A stretch of DNA of 64,000 nt from positions 115,570,687-115,634,686 of the forward strand of contig CM066732.1 of the NCBI GenBank assembly GCA_033961575.1. The letters are read 5' to 3'. Positions 11,578 through 22,990 of the stretch are shown here, in pieces. The translations under genes and the position numbers were made by a program. Position 1 is the first letter of the stretch; the number at the start of each line of letters is the position of its first letter. Under the pieces are notes generated by a model. The model did no database searches. It was given only the letters and a program-made list of their open reading frames with translations, and was not told where the DNA came from. Source of the DNA: Aselliscus stoliczkanus (taxonomy: Eukaryota > Chordata > Mammalia > Chiroptera > Hipposideridae).

Positions 11578-11960
11578 TTTTTAACTGAAACTTTTCTTTT
11601 GAGATAATTGTAGATTCACATTCATTTAAAGATATATAGAGATCTGGTATACCTTTTATCCAGTTTCAGTAGTAACATCTCATAAAACTATAGTGCAATA
11701 TCCTAAGGGAATATTGCACTGATGCAATTTATCTAACTTATTTTGATTTCCCCAGTTTTACTTGTATTCATTTGTGTGTTTGTGTGTGTGTGTGTTTAGA
11801 GTACTATCAATTGTATCACATGAGCAGCTTCATGTATGTATATCAAAGTCAAGATACAAAACAGTTCCATCACAAGGTTCCTTATTGTTGACCTTTTGTA
11901 AGTCCTGTCCCCTCCCCATCACTGTCCCTAATCCCTGTGGAGTGACATATTTTTAACAGA
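11578..11960 (-). repeat. Old L1 3' UTR fragment (antisense)
   Basis: 'ttttgagataattgtagatt', 'cagtagtaacatctcataaa' and 'cagttccat' follow the order of an antisense L1M/L1ME 3' UTR. It also holds a short (TG)n tract near 11776-11798. Confidence 0.6.
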
Positions 11961-12469
11961 GAACACATACAGCCTATGAAAGGAAAAGATAATGTGTCTA
12001 AAAGCAATACCCCGTTACAAAATAAGTGCAAACACAAGCCAAAAAAAAAAGCATAAGCATGTATGGTGTGGAAAGACTTATTAGTCATATTTACTCAGCC
12101 ATCTGGAACATTATATTTGAACATGATTATACGAACATAAATGCACAGACATATGTATGCATACAAAAGATAAGAAGGAGTGTCCATCTACTAAATCACA
12201 GTGAAAACCTCCATAGTTCTGAGATAAATTTTTCTATTATTGTTTAATTCTACATTGGAATCAAGTGGACAACATAAAATAATGCTACAGGACAAGTATA
12301 ATGGGGACTCCTAGATATACAAGAATAAAGAGGAGACTTTCACTGGAAAAAATTAAGGTGGAACTAGAGTAGCTGGCCTTCCCTTGAGAATATGGATCTG
12401 GTCTGAACAGAACAGGCACAGACGGGAAATCACTGAACGTTAACATACAGACGACTTTTGTCTCCCCGG

Positions 12470-12600
12470 GCAGACTATAAACAATTGAAAGGCAGAAACC
12501 CTGTCTTTTATTTCTTTTGATTCCCTCACATAAATTATAGTAGTTATAAACACATGGTAAGTGCGTACTTGTAAATATTTATTAAATGAATAAGGTCAGC
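12470..12600 (+). repeat. L2-like LINE 3' end
   Basis: The pattern 'ggcagaaaccctgtc' ... 'taaatatttattaaatgaat' matches the L2 end (GGGCAGGGACCGTGTC ... AATAAATGTTTGTTGAATGA) in a diverged form. Confidence 0.55.
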
Positions 12601-12669
12601 ACAGTAGAAAAAATGGGAAAGTTAAGACACCACAGAATTACAGGATTCTAGAAGTAGGAGGATACATGA

Positions 12670-12800
12670 GATTTAGTTTCAATTCTTTTTATGCTTGAAA
12701 AAATTAAAGCCTGTAAGTTAAACAGCTTGCCTAAGACCAAATACCTCACTTTATGACTCAACTCTCATTCAATGTGGAGTTCTAACACACCATACTTCAA
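12670..12800 (-). repeat. MIR-like SINE fragment
   Basis: 'cagcttgcctaagaccaaat' and nearby words resemble the antisense MIR core ('acttgcccaaggtcacacag'). Divergence is high. Confidence 0.45.
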
Positions 12801-12949
12801 TTCAAAAATAGGAAAAAAAAAAAAGAAGCAAGCAAGCAATTCTCTGGGAAAATCTGTGTGTTAATTAGTGAACATGGGCTCTGATGGACAAAAAGGGTTT
12901 ACAGGTAAGTGGGAGAAATTAAACTGGTTGAAAAGAGTCGGGCACTTAA

Positions 12950-13140
12950 CAGGTAAGAAAAAGAAATAGATGACCAAAAATAAGAGAAAAGAATAAAATA
13001 CAAAAGAAAAGAAGCTGAACAAACAGATATGGTGAAAAAAGAAAAAAGATAAAGAGAGGAAAGTATAAATGGGATAAAGTAAAAAACAGTGCAGAAATGG
13101 GGAAAAGTGAGAAATGTTTCAAGAGGGATGGGGAAATGGT
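12950..13140 (+). repeat. Purine-rich low-complexity tract
   Basis: About 190 bases of mostly A and G on the + strand, with many AAAAGA and GAAAAG runs and few pyrimidines. It has no coding frame and no recognised repeat family. Confidence 0.7.
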
Positions 13141-14309
13141 ATCTGGAGAATTTTTAATGCTATTTACATTCTTTTAAAATGAAGAAACTATGAGATTTAG
13201 CATTCCTATGGTGAAATCAGATTCCGTATAAACCAACAGTAACAAAAAAAAAATCAACTATGTCTTATACTAAAAACCTGTTCATATTTAGCACTCTATA
13301 TGAAATGCAAGTATATGATGCTTACTAGTCTAGAGTGAAAGGGAAGTCTAGCTGTATCTTGTCTCCTGCACCATCTTTTTCTTACTTAATTTCCCATATG
13401 CACTCCACCCCCATATCGCAAAGTTCTTACTTCCTCTTTTAATTATCATAAGCGTTTGTTAGCTGGTATCAACAATGAATTGTTGGTTCCACTGAAATCT
13501 TCCCAAAAGTTTCTCTCAAACACACAATATCTGTTTTTTTATTCTCTATTTCATAGCCATACACAAGTTACTCAAAATAGTATTCATGGGGGTACTTAAA
13601 AAGGCATTTACATAAGATGAGAATCTAAAATTATAATAAAAATGAGATCCATCGATTAAAAATACCACCTCTCTTGAATAATAGATATACAGATATATAG
13701 TTTTGTCATTTGATTAATGCTGAATATTTCAATTTCTGAACTATGTCATTTCACCTCCTATTTAAACATACTTTAAGCCTTTTTAAAAATCCCTTTCCAC
13801 TTTTCACCACAAACTGCAACAAATAAACTCATTTGTTAATAAGACCTGAAAAGGACTTTGAGAATTAATACTTGAAAACAACTTAGAGAACTGTTCTTCT
13901 TCCAGTTAATAACGATTGATACAATTTTTTGATTTGTAGAACATACTGGATAATCAAAGACTATAAACAAACAGTTCATATACAAGGAAATCAAAATACT
14001 AAAATGCTTGGAAGAATTGTTAGTCTTGCAAATAATTAAAGAAATTAAACTTTGACATACTACATCAGATTCAGTAAATTAACAAATATGAATAAAAAAT
14101 ATTAAACCTAATGCTGGTTGGTGGTACTCTAAGAAAAATAAACATACTTAAAAACTGTTAATGGCACTCTGAATTAGAAAAAGCTTTCTGAAAATTAATA
14201 CAGCAATTACTTAAAATTAATTGTACTCTTATCAACTAATTCTATTTTGGTGAAAATCATCTCAAGAAAATTTCTTTTTTTAAAAATTAAACTGTTGGTT
14301 TAAACTCTT

Positions 14310-14500
14310 TAAAGGCTCATAGAATTTTAGAGTAGAAAAGGACCTTAAAAATCTTTTGGTTCAATCTCATTATTTTGTTGATGAAAAAATTCAAGTATAG
14401 AAAGGCAAATTTGACTTGCCCAAAGTGGCGCAGTTTATCAGCAGCAGAGCAGGGCCTGAAACTCCTTATCCCAGGTATCTTGCTACTATTCTATGGAGAC
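14310..14500 (-). repeat. Ancient SINE/LINE-type remnant (MIR-like)
   Basis: It carries 'agaattttagagtagaaaag', 'gacttgcccaaagtggcgca' and 'cagagcagggcctgaaact', a set of words common to ancient MIR-type mammalian repeats. A similar copy lies at 40080-40300. Confidence 0.5.
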
Positions 14501-14890
14501 TATTCCACAGAAGCCTGAAACAATGACCCAGAATTGATGAGGCCAAGCAGGTCAGCTTAGAGAAGCTCGATGACACATTGCTCTTTCTAAACATTCTGAC
14601 AGCCAGGACCAGCCCCAAACACAGTATGCCTTCTAGTCTTTAAACTCCCTTAAATCTACTTTCAATAATCAAACAACCTCTAGGATCTTCCCCTTTCTTC
14701 AGATTCTCAAGAAAACGTGTTAGTTCCTCTAACTGCTGCTCATTTTCAAATTTATATCACCAAACATGACTCTCCATTGAGATTCAAAATGCCTACTTTA
14801 TAATTTTGCCTGTATCTATAATAGCCCAAACAGAACTATTTCTTTGGCATATCTCCACCTTTAGACCCAAACCCACTTCTCTGCCCACCC

Positions 14891-14892
<2 letters not shown>

Positions 14893-14934
<42 letters not shown>
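14893..14934. repeat. (CA)n microsatellite, about 42 bp
   Basis: Uninterrupted CA dinucleotide run of about 21 units. Confidence 0.97.
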
Positions 14935-14937
<3 letters not shown>

Positions 14938-15399
14938 TAACACTCTAAAAATTCACAAGGGCACAAATTTGAGCCTGGGATTTTTGAATGTACTGATATC
15001 ATAAGTCAAGATAGTTGATATTCTAAAGGGAATATGGGCTCCAGGAAAGAAAAACAACAATACTGCAGGAGTACAAGGGGGAGGTGGTAAAACAAAATCC
15101 AACAACAGAGCACCCTATTCCAGAGGAAACAGAATTTAGGTCCAAAAAGAACACATTTCTTAAATGAGCATAACAAATATCCTCAGAAAACGAAAGTACC
15201 TAGGATATTAGGAAAATAATATGGAAAAATGAAGAACCAACTAAAAATACTGCGTGTTAAATCATAATAATTGAAAATTTTAAAGTCAGATAAGTTAAAT
15301 AACAAAATTAGTATTGTCAAAAATAAAGTCAATAGATGATCAGAATGAGACGTTAAGGCATACAGAAACTAAAAATACATATTTTAAAAGTTTTAGAAT

Positions 15400-16630
15400 A
15401 TGGAGGCTTAAGAGAATGAAAGACAACCCATAGACTGAGAAGAAATATCTACAAAAGACATATCTGATATAGTGACTGTTATCCAAAATATTGGGTTGTC
15501 GGAAAAGTCATGACGTATTTTTTTCTATGATTTTTCATTGCAAAAATGCATCATGGTTTTTACAACAACCCAATATATAAAGAATGCCTAAAACTCAATA
15601 ATAAGAAAATGAACCACCTGATTAAAAAATGGGTAAAAGATATGAACCAACACCTTACCAAAGAAGCTATACAATGGCAAGTAGGCCCATGAAAACATGC
15701 TCCACATCATATGTCATTAGGAAAATGCAAAGTAAAATTACAACGAGAAATCACCATACCCTTATTAGAATGGCAAAATCCAGGACACTGACAACAGGAA
15801 ATGATGGCAAGGATGTGGGGCAATAGGAACTCTCACTGCTGGTAGGAATCCAAGATGGTACATACAGTCACTTTGGAAGACAGTTTGGCAGTTTCTTGCA
15901 AAACTAAGCATACTCTTACCATATGATCCAGCTATCACACTTCTTGGTATTTACCCAAATAAGCTGAAAATATTTCCACAAGAAAACCTGCATATGGATG
16001 TTTACAGCAGCTTTATTCATCATTTCCACAACTTGGAAGGAACTAAGATGTCCTTCAGTAGGTGAATGGATAAATAAACGGTGCTACATCCAGACAATGG
16101 AACAGTACTTGCCATTAAAAAGACATGAGCTATCAGGACATGAAGAGACATGGAAGAACCTCACATGCATGTTACTAAGTGAAAGAAGTCAATCTGAAAA
16201 GGTTACGTACTATATGATTCCAACTATACGACATTCTGGAAAAGGCAAAATTGAAGACAGTGAAAAGATCACGAGTTGGGAGGGGACAGGGAGAAGGAAT
16301 AAACAGGATGAGCATAGAGGATTTTTCGGGCAGTGAACTACTCTGTATACTATAATGGTGGATACATGTCATTACACATTTGTCCCAACCCACAGAATGT
16401 ACAACACAGAGAGAACCCTAATGGAAACTATAAACTTTGGATGATAATAATGTGTCAGTGCAGGTTTATGAATTGTAACAACTGTACCACTCTGGTGAGA
16501 GATGCTGATTGTGAGGTAGGCTGTCTGTCTGGGGGCAGGAGTACACGGGAACTCTTTGTAGTTTCTGCTCAATTTTGCTGTGAACCTAAACTGCTCTAAA
16601 AAGTAAAGTGTATTTAAAAGGAAAAAAAAA
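15400..16630 (+). repeat. L1 LINE, end of ORF2 and 3' UTR (sense)
   Basis: The order is that of an L1: 'gaaatatctacaaaagacat', 'acaggaaatgatggcaagga', then at 15998-16336 an ORF2 C-terminal remnant with ALFIISTTWKE and SERSQSEKVTYY, then a 3' UTR ending 'aactgctctaaaaagtaaag'. Several stops break the reading frame. A MITE interrupts it at 15491-15573. Confidence 0.85.
15491..15573. mobile_element. 83-bp mariner-type palindromic MITE inside L1
   Basis: The left end TTGGGTTGTCGGAAAAGTCA and the reverse complement of the right end TTGGGTTGTTGTAAAAACCA match at about 26 of 33 positions, so nearly the whole element is two inverted arms. TA flanks it at 15489-15490 and 15574-15575. Removing the element and one TA restores a typical L1 ORF2 word, 'ccaaaatatataaag'. 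The size and layout resemble MADE1, the 80-bp derivative of Hsmar1, but the end sequence differs. Confidence 0.88.
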
Positions 16631-16643
16631 ATAAAAGAATTAG

Positions 16644-16747
16644 GGGCCGGCCGAGTGGCGCAGTGGTTAAGCGCTGGCTTGGGAAGCCAGCGGCCCCAGT
16701 TCGGTCCCACATATGAGGGCCAGTGACACTGCTTTCAAAAAAAAAAA
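16644..16747 (+). mobile_element. Short-form tRNA-derived SINE
   Basis: The head is GGGCCGGCCGAGTGGCGCAG, the A box is TGGCGCAGTGG, and the B box is missing one base. It continues GAGGGCCAGTGACACTGC and ends in poly-A. The 11-bp duplication AAAAGAATTAG lies at 16633-16643 and 16748-16758. It landed in the A-rich end of the L1 to its left. Confidence 0.93.
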
Positions 16748-17079
16748 AAAAGAATTAGTTCTGATGCCCCACTACCCCAAATACGGAGGCTACAAAAAAA
16801 TGAGCGTTCCAGACTGAGGGCCTTTTATCCTTCCTGCTCTCTCTGCCTGGCACAGCCTTGCCTGATGCCAGCTAAGTAAGCTGCATCTCAGGTGCCGAGC
16901 CAACTGCATCTTCAGGTCCTTCTTTCCAAAAGTCACCTTCTAAGAGAGGCTTTCCATGACCACCCTATTTAAAATCTCAACAACCTCCCACATCCAACAC
17001 TCATATTCTTTTTCCTTGTTTTAATTTTCTCGCTTTACTACTTTGCACTGTCTAACATAAACATACTACATATTATACT

Positions 17080-17260
17080 TACTCATTTTATTTACTATCT
17101 CTCTTTCTCCACAAGATTGTAAGTTCAATGAGGGTAGGAATTTTTGAGTTTTAGTCACTGCTATATAACCAGCATCTTGAACAGTGAGTGCCTGGAGAAC
17201 AGCATCTAGAACAGTGCCTGGTCCGTATTTGTCGAATGAATGAATAAACAAATTGAGGTC
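17080..17260 (+). repeat. L2 LINE 3' end (sense)
   Basis: 'agattgtaagttcaatgagg', 'agaacagtgcctggtccgta' and 'gaatgaatgaataaa' follow the L2 3' end in order. Confidence 0.75.
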
Positions 17261-17948
17261 TCCATAAGTAAAGGAATAACTTAAATGTGGCAGATACCAT
17301 GATTTGAATACCATGTAGCAGTCAGAAACAAAGAAACAGATGTAAACACAGCAAATTTAGTGTTAATGAAAATAGTGGGAAACAGGAATCTACAGCAAAA
17401 TATCATTTATATAAATGAAAAACATTCAAAACAGCACTGTAGTTTTCAAAGATATACTCAGGATGATATGCTAAACATATTAAAATGGATACCTATGGGG
17501 GAAAGCAAATGGGAGTGAAAATGGAGGATAGAGGATAAAATAAAATTAAAGCAGGGCTCCACAGAGGCCAATGACGAAAGTGTGCCATGAAATATGAAAT
17601 GTGATGAAATCAATTTCAGTACCTAAGGTGCTCTCACCCAACTTCCTCCCAAAGAAATAGTTAATCACTGGTTTCAACAAAACTCAAATCATTGTGATCT
17701 TGAGAAGACTCATTTCAGTAAAGTGTCAGTAAGAAGTAAAGCCCAACTAGAATGAATTGAACAGAGAACGGGGAAGTGAGGAAGGATACACAACCCTTTG
17801 TTGGAATTCTGATGTGAAGAGGGGCGGGGCAACGGAGTGGTGACTGGTAGAAGACATGGAATCAACAGAGGACTGTTTTTAAAAAATGAATGAAATTAAT
17901 GGCACACATCCAGCAGAGAGAGAAAATGAGGATAAAGAAAAAGAGGGC

Positions 17949-18370
17949 TGGCAGAGTGGCACATTCGTTAAGAGCTGGCTTGGGATGCCAGTGGCCCCGG
18001 TTCGGATCCCACACGAGGGCCAGTGACACTGCCCTCTGCAGCTAACAACAGCTCCACCTAGAGCGGGGCTGTGCGAGCCCAGGCGACAGTGTAGGCTGCA
18101 GTCCCTGCTGCAGTGAGCTGCCATAGGCTGCAGTGAGTGGCCGGCAGCCAGCGTAAGCGGCTGGCAGCCAGCCTGAGCTGCCAAGAGCCACAGTGAGCGA
18201 CCATCCAGAGGCCGGCCACCGATCTGCCTCATCTGAGCGCAATGACGATACCAACATGGGCCAGTGAAGCAGCGTCCTCCACAACTAGACTAAAGAACAA
18301 AAAAACAGCAACTTGTCTGTTCCCCTCCCCCAATTCCCCAATAAAATCTTAAAAAAAAAAAAGAAAAAGA
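17949..18370 (+). mobile_element. Long-form composite tRNA-derived SINE
   Basis: It has the same layout as 1653-2103: tRNA-like head, TGACACTGCCCTC, body, and tail TTCCCCAATAAAATCTT. The hairpin has decayed (CAGCTCCACCTAGAGCGG). The 13-bp repeat AGAAAAAGAGGGC at 17936-17948 and 18371-18383 is the likely target-site duplication; the exact left edge is ambiguous by a few bases. Confidence 0.9.
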
Positions 18371-18507
18371 AGAAAAAGAGGGCGACTGTAAAAGCAAAAG
18401 CCTTAGGAAAGGGTGAAAAGCTGAGATCCCAAACAGAGGGTCTGATCACAGAGGGAAGTTTTCCATAATAATGTTTTTAACACTTTTTCTGAATATGCAG
18501 GCTTTGG

Positions 18508-18665
18508 TGATGTGGGTTCTTAACTTTTTGGAGGTCATGAACCCCCTTGAGAATCTGATTATTGCTATGAATCATCTCTCCCTTAAAACACACATACAAA
18601 TATTCAGATAAAATTTAGCATGCAAGTTTAGGGGTTTAGCTGAGCCATACTCCCCAAGCTAATCC
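18508..18665. repeat. hAT-type DNA transposon remnant (probable)
   Basis: 'gggttcttaactttttggag', 'catgaacccccttgagaatc' and 'tgcaagtttaggggttt' resemble a common mammalian non-autonomous hAT repeat. I cannot name the family with confidence. Confidence 0.45.
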
Positions 18666-18669
18666 GTAC

Positions 18670-20020
18670 ACAAGTCTGGTTATTTTGTTCGTTTTTTCTC
18701 TTTTTTTAAAAAACTTTTTTTTTTTTAAAGATTTTATTGGGGAATTGGGGGAGCAGAACAGTGTTGGGGTGTTGGGGAAGGGGACCCATTAAGCTGTTCT
18801 TCAGTCTTCGTTGTGGAGGGCGTCAGTCGCCATTTGGCTTCCCGACGGCAGCTCATGGCCTCTAAACTCCAGGTGCTGTGTTCAATCTTAGTTCAAGTGG
18901 GAGTAGCCACCATCCCATGTGTGAGTCGAATCAGCAGCCTTGTTGTTAAGAGCGCATGCTCTATCCATTGAGCCATCTGGGCGGCAGCTCAGCTCAAGGT
19001 GCCGAGTTCAGTCTTAGTTGCGGATGGGCATAGATTACCATCAAACAGGCAATCTTGTTGTTACACCAGCTGAGCTATCCTGCCACCTGTTGACAGCTCA
19101 GTGGCAGCTCAGCTAGGGTGCAGCTTTCACTGGCCCATGTGGGAATCGAACACGCAGCCCTGTTGCCCAGAACTCATGCTCTAAGCCAACTCTTAACCAA
19201 CTAAGCCACTCGGCCGGCCCTTAACTTGTTTATTTAAGGTGTAACATACATACAGAAAAGTTTACAACTATAGGAATTTTCACAAAGTGAACACACCACC
19301 GATTATAAATAACTCCCAGGTCAAGAAATAGAACAGGAAGTCCTCAATCCCCCTCCAACCTTCCCCTAAAGGACCACTATCCTGACTTCAAACACTAGAT
19401 TAGTTTTGTCTGTTTCTGAACTTTATATAGATGGAACATGGAAGGATTCATATAATATGTATTCTAGCTTTTTTCACTTCACAATGTTTTTGAGATACAA
19501 TGGTTTTGAAATACTCATGCATAGCAGTCGTTTGTTCATTTTCATTTCTGTATAGTTTTTCACTTTGAGAGGATATCATAATTTCATCCATTCTACTGTT
19601 TATAATAGACATTTGGCTTGTTTCCAAAGTTAGGCTATTATAATAATTACAACGTCAACTGACCTGTACTCACACCACTCAGAGAGAGCCAGAGCTGACA
19701 TCTGGGTGTTTAAACACTGGCATTTTCTGTGCATGTGTATAATCACATACGTACATTTTTACAAACATAGGATCATGAGATATATTCCACTTATTTTTTT
19801 ATTTAACATTATTTATTGTAAACATTTCTCCATGTCAATAAATATTTTCCCATCATTTCAAAAATAATAATAATAATAATTACAAAGTCACGTACAAATT
19901 ACTGTACATGTCTTTTGATGCACAAGTGCATGTATTAAAAAAAATACCTACAAATAAAATTGTTAGGGTATAGAATACATGTGTATTCAACTCTGGTACA
20001 TAATGCCAAACAGTTATAAA
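18670..20020 (-). repeat. Old L1 fragments (antisense), split by a SINE
   Basis: 19221-19650 reads as an antisense L1 3' end ('gtgtaacatacatacagaaa', 'gaaatagaacag', 'tttgtctgtttctgaacttt'). 19730-20020 is another diverged L1-like piece ('aaacatttctccatgtcaat'). The SINE at 18715-19220 splits the first piece near its 3' end. Confidence 0.65.
18715..19220 (-). mobile_element. Multi-head tRNA-derived SINE, about 500 bp (antisense)
   Basis: In antisense there are three successive tRNA-like modules, each with a B-box complement (GTGAGTCGAATC near 18920, a decayed copy near 19040, GGGAATCGAAC near 19142) followed by an A-box complement (GAGCCATCTGG, GAGCTATCCTG, AAGCCACTCGG). The element runs from the tail 'aaagattttattggggaatt' to the GGCCGGCCC head. 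It is thus a multimeric tRNA SINE about 500 bp long. Confidence 0.82.
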
Positions 20021-20277
20021 GTGATTGTAATAAGAACTTATTATTTAGTGGGTAAGATGGTTTAGACATAAAATAATTTTTTTACAAGAAGAAACATTCC
20101 TCTGACTGAGCTCTCTAAAATATGTCTGCTGTTGTTTTTGTTACAAAGGATATTTCTATGGTGTAACTTTGGCTGTGGTCTAGCACTGAGGTTGGCTGGT
20201 TGGTTTGTTTCCTATTTCTTCTTGGAATCTGGTTCTCCAGTCTTCCAGTCACTTCTGTAAACTAACTAATACCCTTC

Positions 20278-20312
<35 letters not shown>

Positions 20313-20318
20313 TATTTT
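20278..20318. repeat. (TTA)n microsatellite
   Basis: About 13 TTA/ATT units with one interruption. The following 160 bases (20319-20480, 'ttttcaggtgtccaaaacaa') look like an antisense L1 3' end, which would make the tract the L1's own A-rich tail; that part is tentative. Confidence 0.85.
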
Positions 20319-21117
20319 CAGGTGTCCAAAACAATGCAATAGTTATGCTTTTCACCCCTCACAGTGACAATCCCCCTCCCCCAATCCACTCCCCCACCCC
20401 CAATATCATACATATCTATTACAATTCCATTGACTCCACTCCTCACACTGTACTCCACTAATATCCTTCTAATAAATTCCTTTTCTTTTGTTTCAGCTAA
20501 CCGGAGTTGTTTTCTGTTGTTTGCACCCAGGAATCTGGTAACCCTACCATGTACCAGGCTCTGTATTAGGCACTGGAAACACACAGGCAAATAAGCTATG
20601 GCCCTGCCTTACAGGAGTGTAATAAAGAAGGCAGACGAGTAAACAAGCAATCACAGTAAATAAGTCTAAGTAACAGGAGTGGTCACAGACAGCACAAGGA
20701 CACACAGATTAGGCTTGAGGAAGCAGAAAAGAAAAAAGTATCACCTAAATCTTGAAATATGAGTAGAATAATAGAGGAGAGATGAAAGGGCATCCAAACA
20801 GAAAGCTCAATAAGTAAAAGGTACATAACCTTTTCTGTGTGTATCACTTCCTACACTATATCAAAAGCATATTTGAAGGACAAAAGTGACAAAAAGCTGA
20901 CTGATGGGTCTGTAGAAGAGAATGAGATAGTCACCTTTGGTGACAATGGTGGTATTTTTGAGCTTGCTACAGGAAAACGAGCCTCATGCTTGAAACACTC
21001 ACACACCCACCACTATCGCTGCTGCAGCCACAAAGCTCACTGCATTACCTCCCTTTTCTCTCTCCTCACCTACCTCAGTCACTTCTCAGAACAGTCAACT
21101 GTGTAGCACTGGGTGTT

Positions 21118-21138
21118 GGGAGCGGGGGCGGGCAGGGG
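21118..21138 (+). other. G-quadruplex-forming sequence
   Basis: Four G runs of 3, 5, 3 and 4 bases are separated by loops AGC, C and CA. This fits the G3+N1-7 quadruplex rule with very short loops. It lies in an AT-rich intron and belongs to no recognised repeat. A GGTTGGTTGG tract follows. Confidence 0.75.
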
Positions 21139-21859
21139 TTTGTTTGGTTGGTTGGTTATTTGTGAGGGGGGTGATGTAGGAATCATGAATGAGTGGATAA
21201 AGGAATTGAAAAGAGAAGTAAAGGTGTTAGTTTACTGATCAGAGTAGTGAAGCACAAAGCATTCTGCCAACAGCGTATTCTAGTCTTGCTTAAAGGCAGA
21301 GACAATGCTACAGGAGAAAAAAATTGATGTAAAATATTTTACAAAATGGTGTATATATGCTCTTTCCTCTAAAATTATAAAATTTCAGTACTAACATAGA
21401 TCATTTATAGAGATTTATTTTTTTAAATTACAATAGGCTTATATACATATTGTTTTTACTGTTTACTTTTATAAAAAGTATATAAAACAGCTCTTCATAA
21501 GTTTTATAAGTTCTAGCATTTTCAGTCATCTGCTGTATGGAGGTCTATGCTTGCACAAGAAAAATCACCATAAAAGTAACCTAACTAATTAACCACCCAA
21601 CCACTATTTGAAAAATTTGATGATGCTGAAAGCAAATGATCAGTGACATCTCATTTTCAAAACATCAAAATTATAGAACAAAATGATTTCAGTAGTCTAA
21701 AATCTACAACCCTCCTTTGAAAAAAAGTAGTATTCACTATCATGTGAAGGGCAAATATGAAATGAAACTTATTTTTTAAGTTTTCATTTGTTTCATTAAA
21801 CTGAATGGTGTAAAAATTCACTTCAGTCATATCAAACTCCACACCACTTTTGCAAATTC

Positions 21860-22180
21860 AGTTCTTTCTGCCAGAAAGCCCCTCTTCACATGCCAAACCT
21901 GCACAATAATTGAGACCTGCTCTTTGCAGCCTTCCCTAACCCCTTTCCCCAGGAGAGAGTGTCATTCTCTCATCTTATGCTGCGAGAGCATCCTATCCAT
22001 ATTTCTATTATGATTACCACACTAATGCTGTAATCGTTTCTGGGAATATCTACTTTTAGCAACTAGATTAGGAACTCTTTGAGAGTAGACAATGTTACAT
22101 CTCTCTCTCCGTAAATATGTTTTAGCATTCCGTAGCAATGGATAGGCAGTCAGTAAATGTTTGTTGAATGGAGAATGACA
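21860..22180 (+). repeat. L2 LINE 3' end (sense)
   Basis: 'tgcagccttccctaacccct', 'agattaggaactctttgaga' and 'tcagtaaatgtttgttgaat' are the classic L2 3' landmarks in the right order. Confidence 0.85.
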
Positions 22181-22479
22181 TGATGTATTAATAATAATAT
22201 TAACTTAAGGTTATTTGTGTTCATAAAATAGCATGACTCAAACTTCAAATTCTGTATGCAGAAGCTAAAAAATCAGCTCCATTTTGTTTTCATTTTAAAA
22301 GGGAGATATTTTTACAGCTTTCACAATAATCACCTATGGACTGGGGATGAAATAATTTAAGTTCTTCACTAATATATAAAAAAGCCAATTAGTGGTCTCT
22401 TTTTTATTTCAAAAAAAAAATCTTAACTGTAGTTCATATTTAGCATTCCTTTGTAATCACCTTTTAGTACATATATTTG

Positions 22480-22990
22480 GCATACATACCTCCCCATCTG
22501 AAAACTGTACCCCCTGCATCCACTCCTCTACCATAGAAACGGAGCCTGAAATGTTCTATGAAACCTTGGTTTCACCGGTCATAGCTGACTGGACTAGAAA
22601 TAGACACTTGCCTGAAATAGAATTTTCTCCCAAGGGTTTGAATGGGATCACAGAACCATGAGTGAATATATGAGTTTAAGAGTCAGAGGATTTGGTCGGC
22701 CATGCACAGTGGTAAAAGACAACATACAGAGAGAGAAACATGAAGTGGCTAAGTAGGGAGAAGCAGGGAGACCATGATGCCTGGGGTGGTGAGAAAATAG
22801 CTCCCAGAGTAACTGATGAGTTTCTGGTTCCTGGTTCCCCTCCTCCTCATGGCTGTACTTCTATCTTCAGGTACTGTGAAATCCCCAGTAGCCTTGCCAT
22901 TAATTTTCTCTCTCTCTCTTTTTTTTTGGAGTCCTTAGTTTGAATGTGGTTTTTTGTACTTATAAACCAAAGAGATTTTTAAAACTTTAA
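22480..22990 (+). repeat. Possible ancient LTR-like or LINE remnant
   Basis: It contains 'acagagagagaaacatgaag', 'ggttcctggttcccctcctc' and a 3' part resembling a shared ancient repeat end ('tagtttgaatgtggtttttt'). I cannot assign a family. Confidence 0.3.

Noticed and set aside
20318..20590. A 90-codon minus-strand frame with several charged residues
   Set aside because: It runs across a microsatellite edge, an L1-like tail and an ancient repeat piece; no protein family was recognised.
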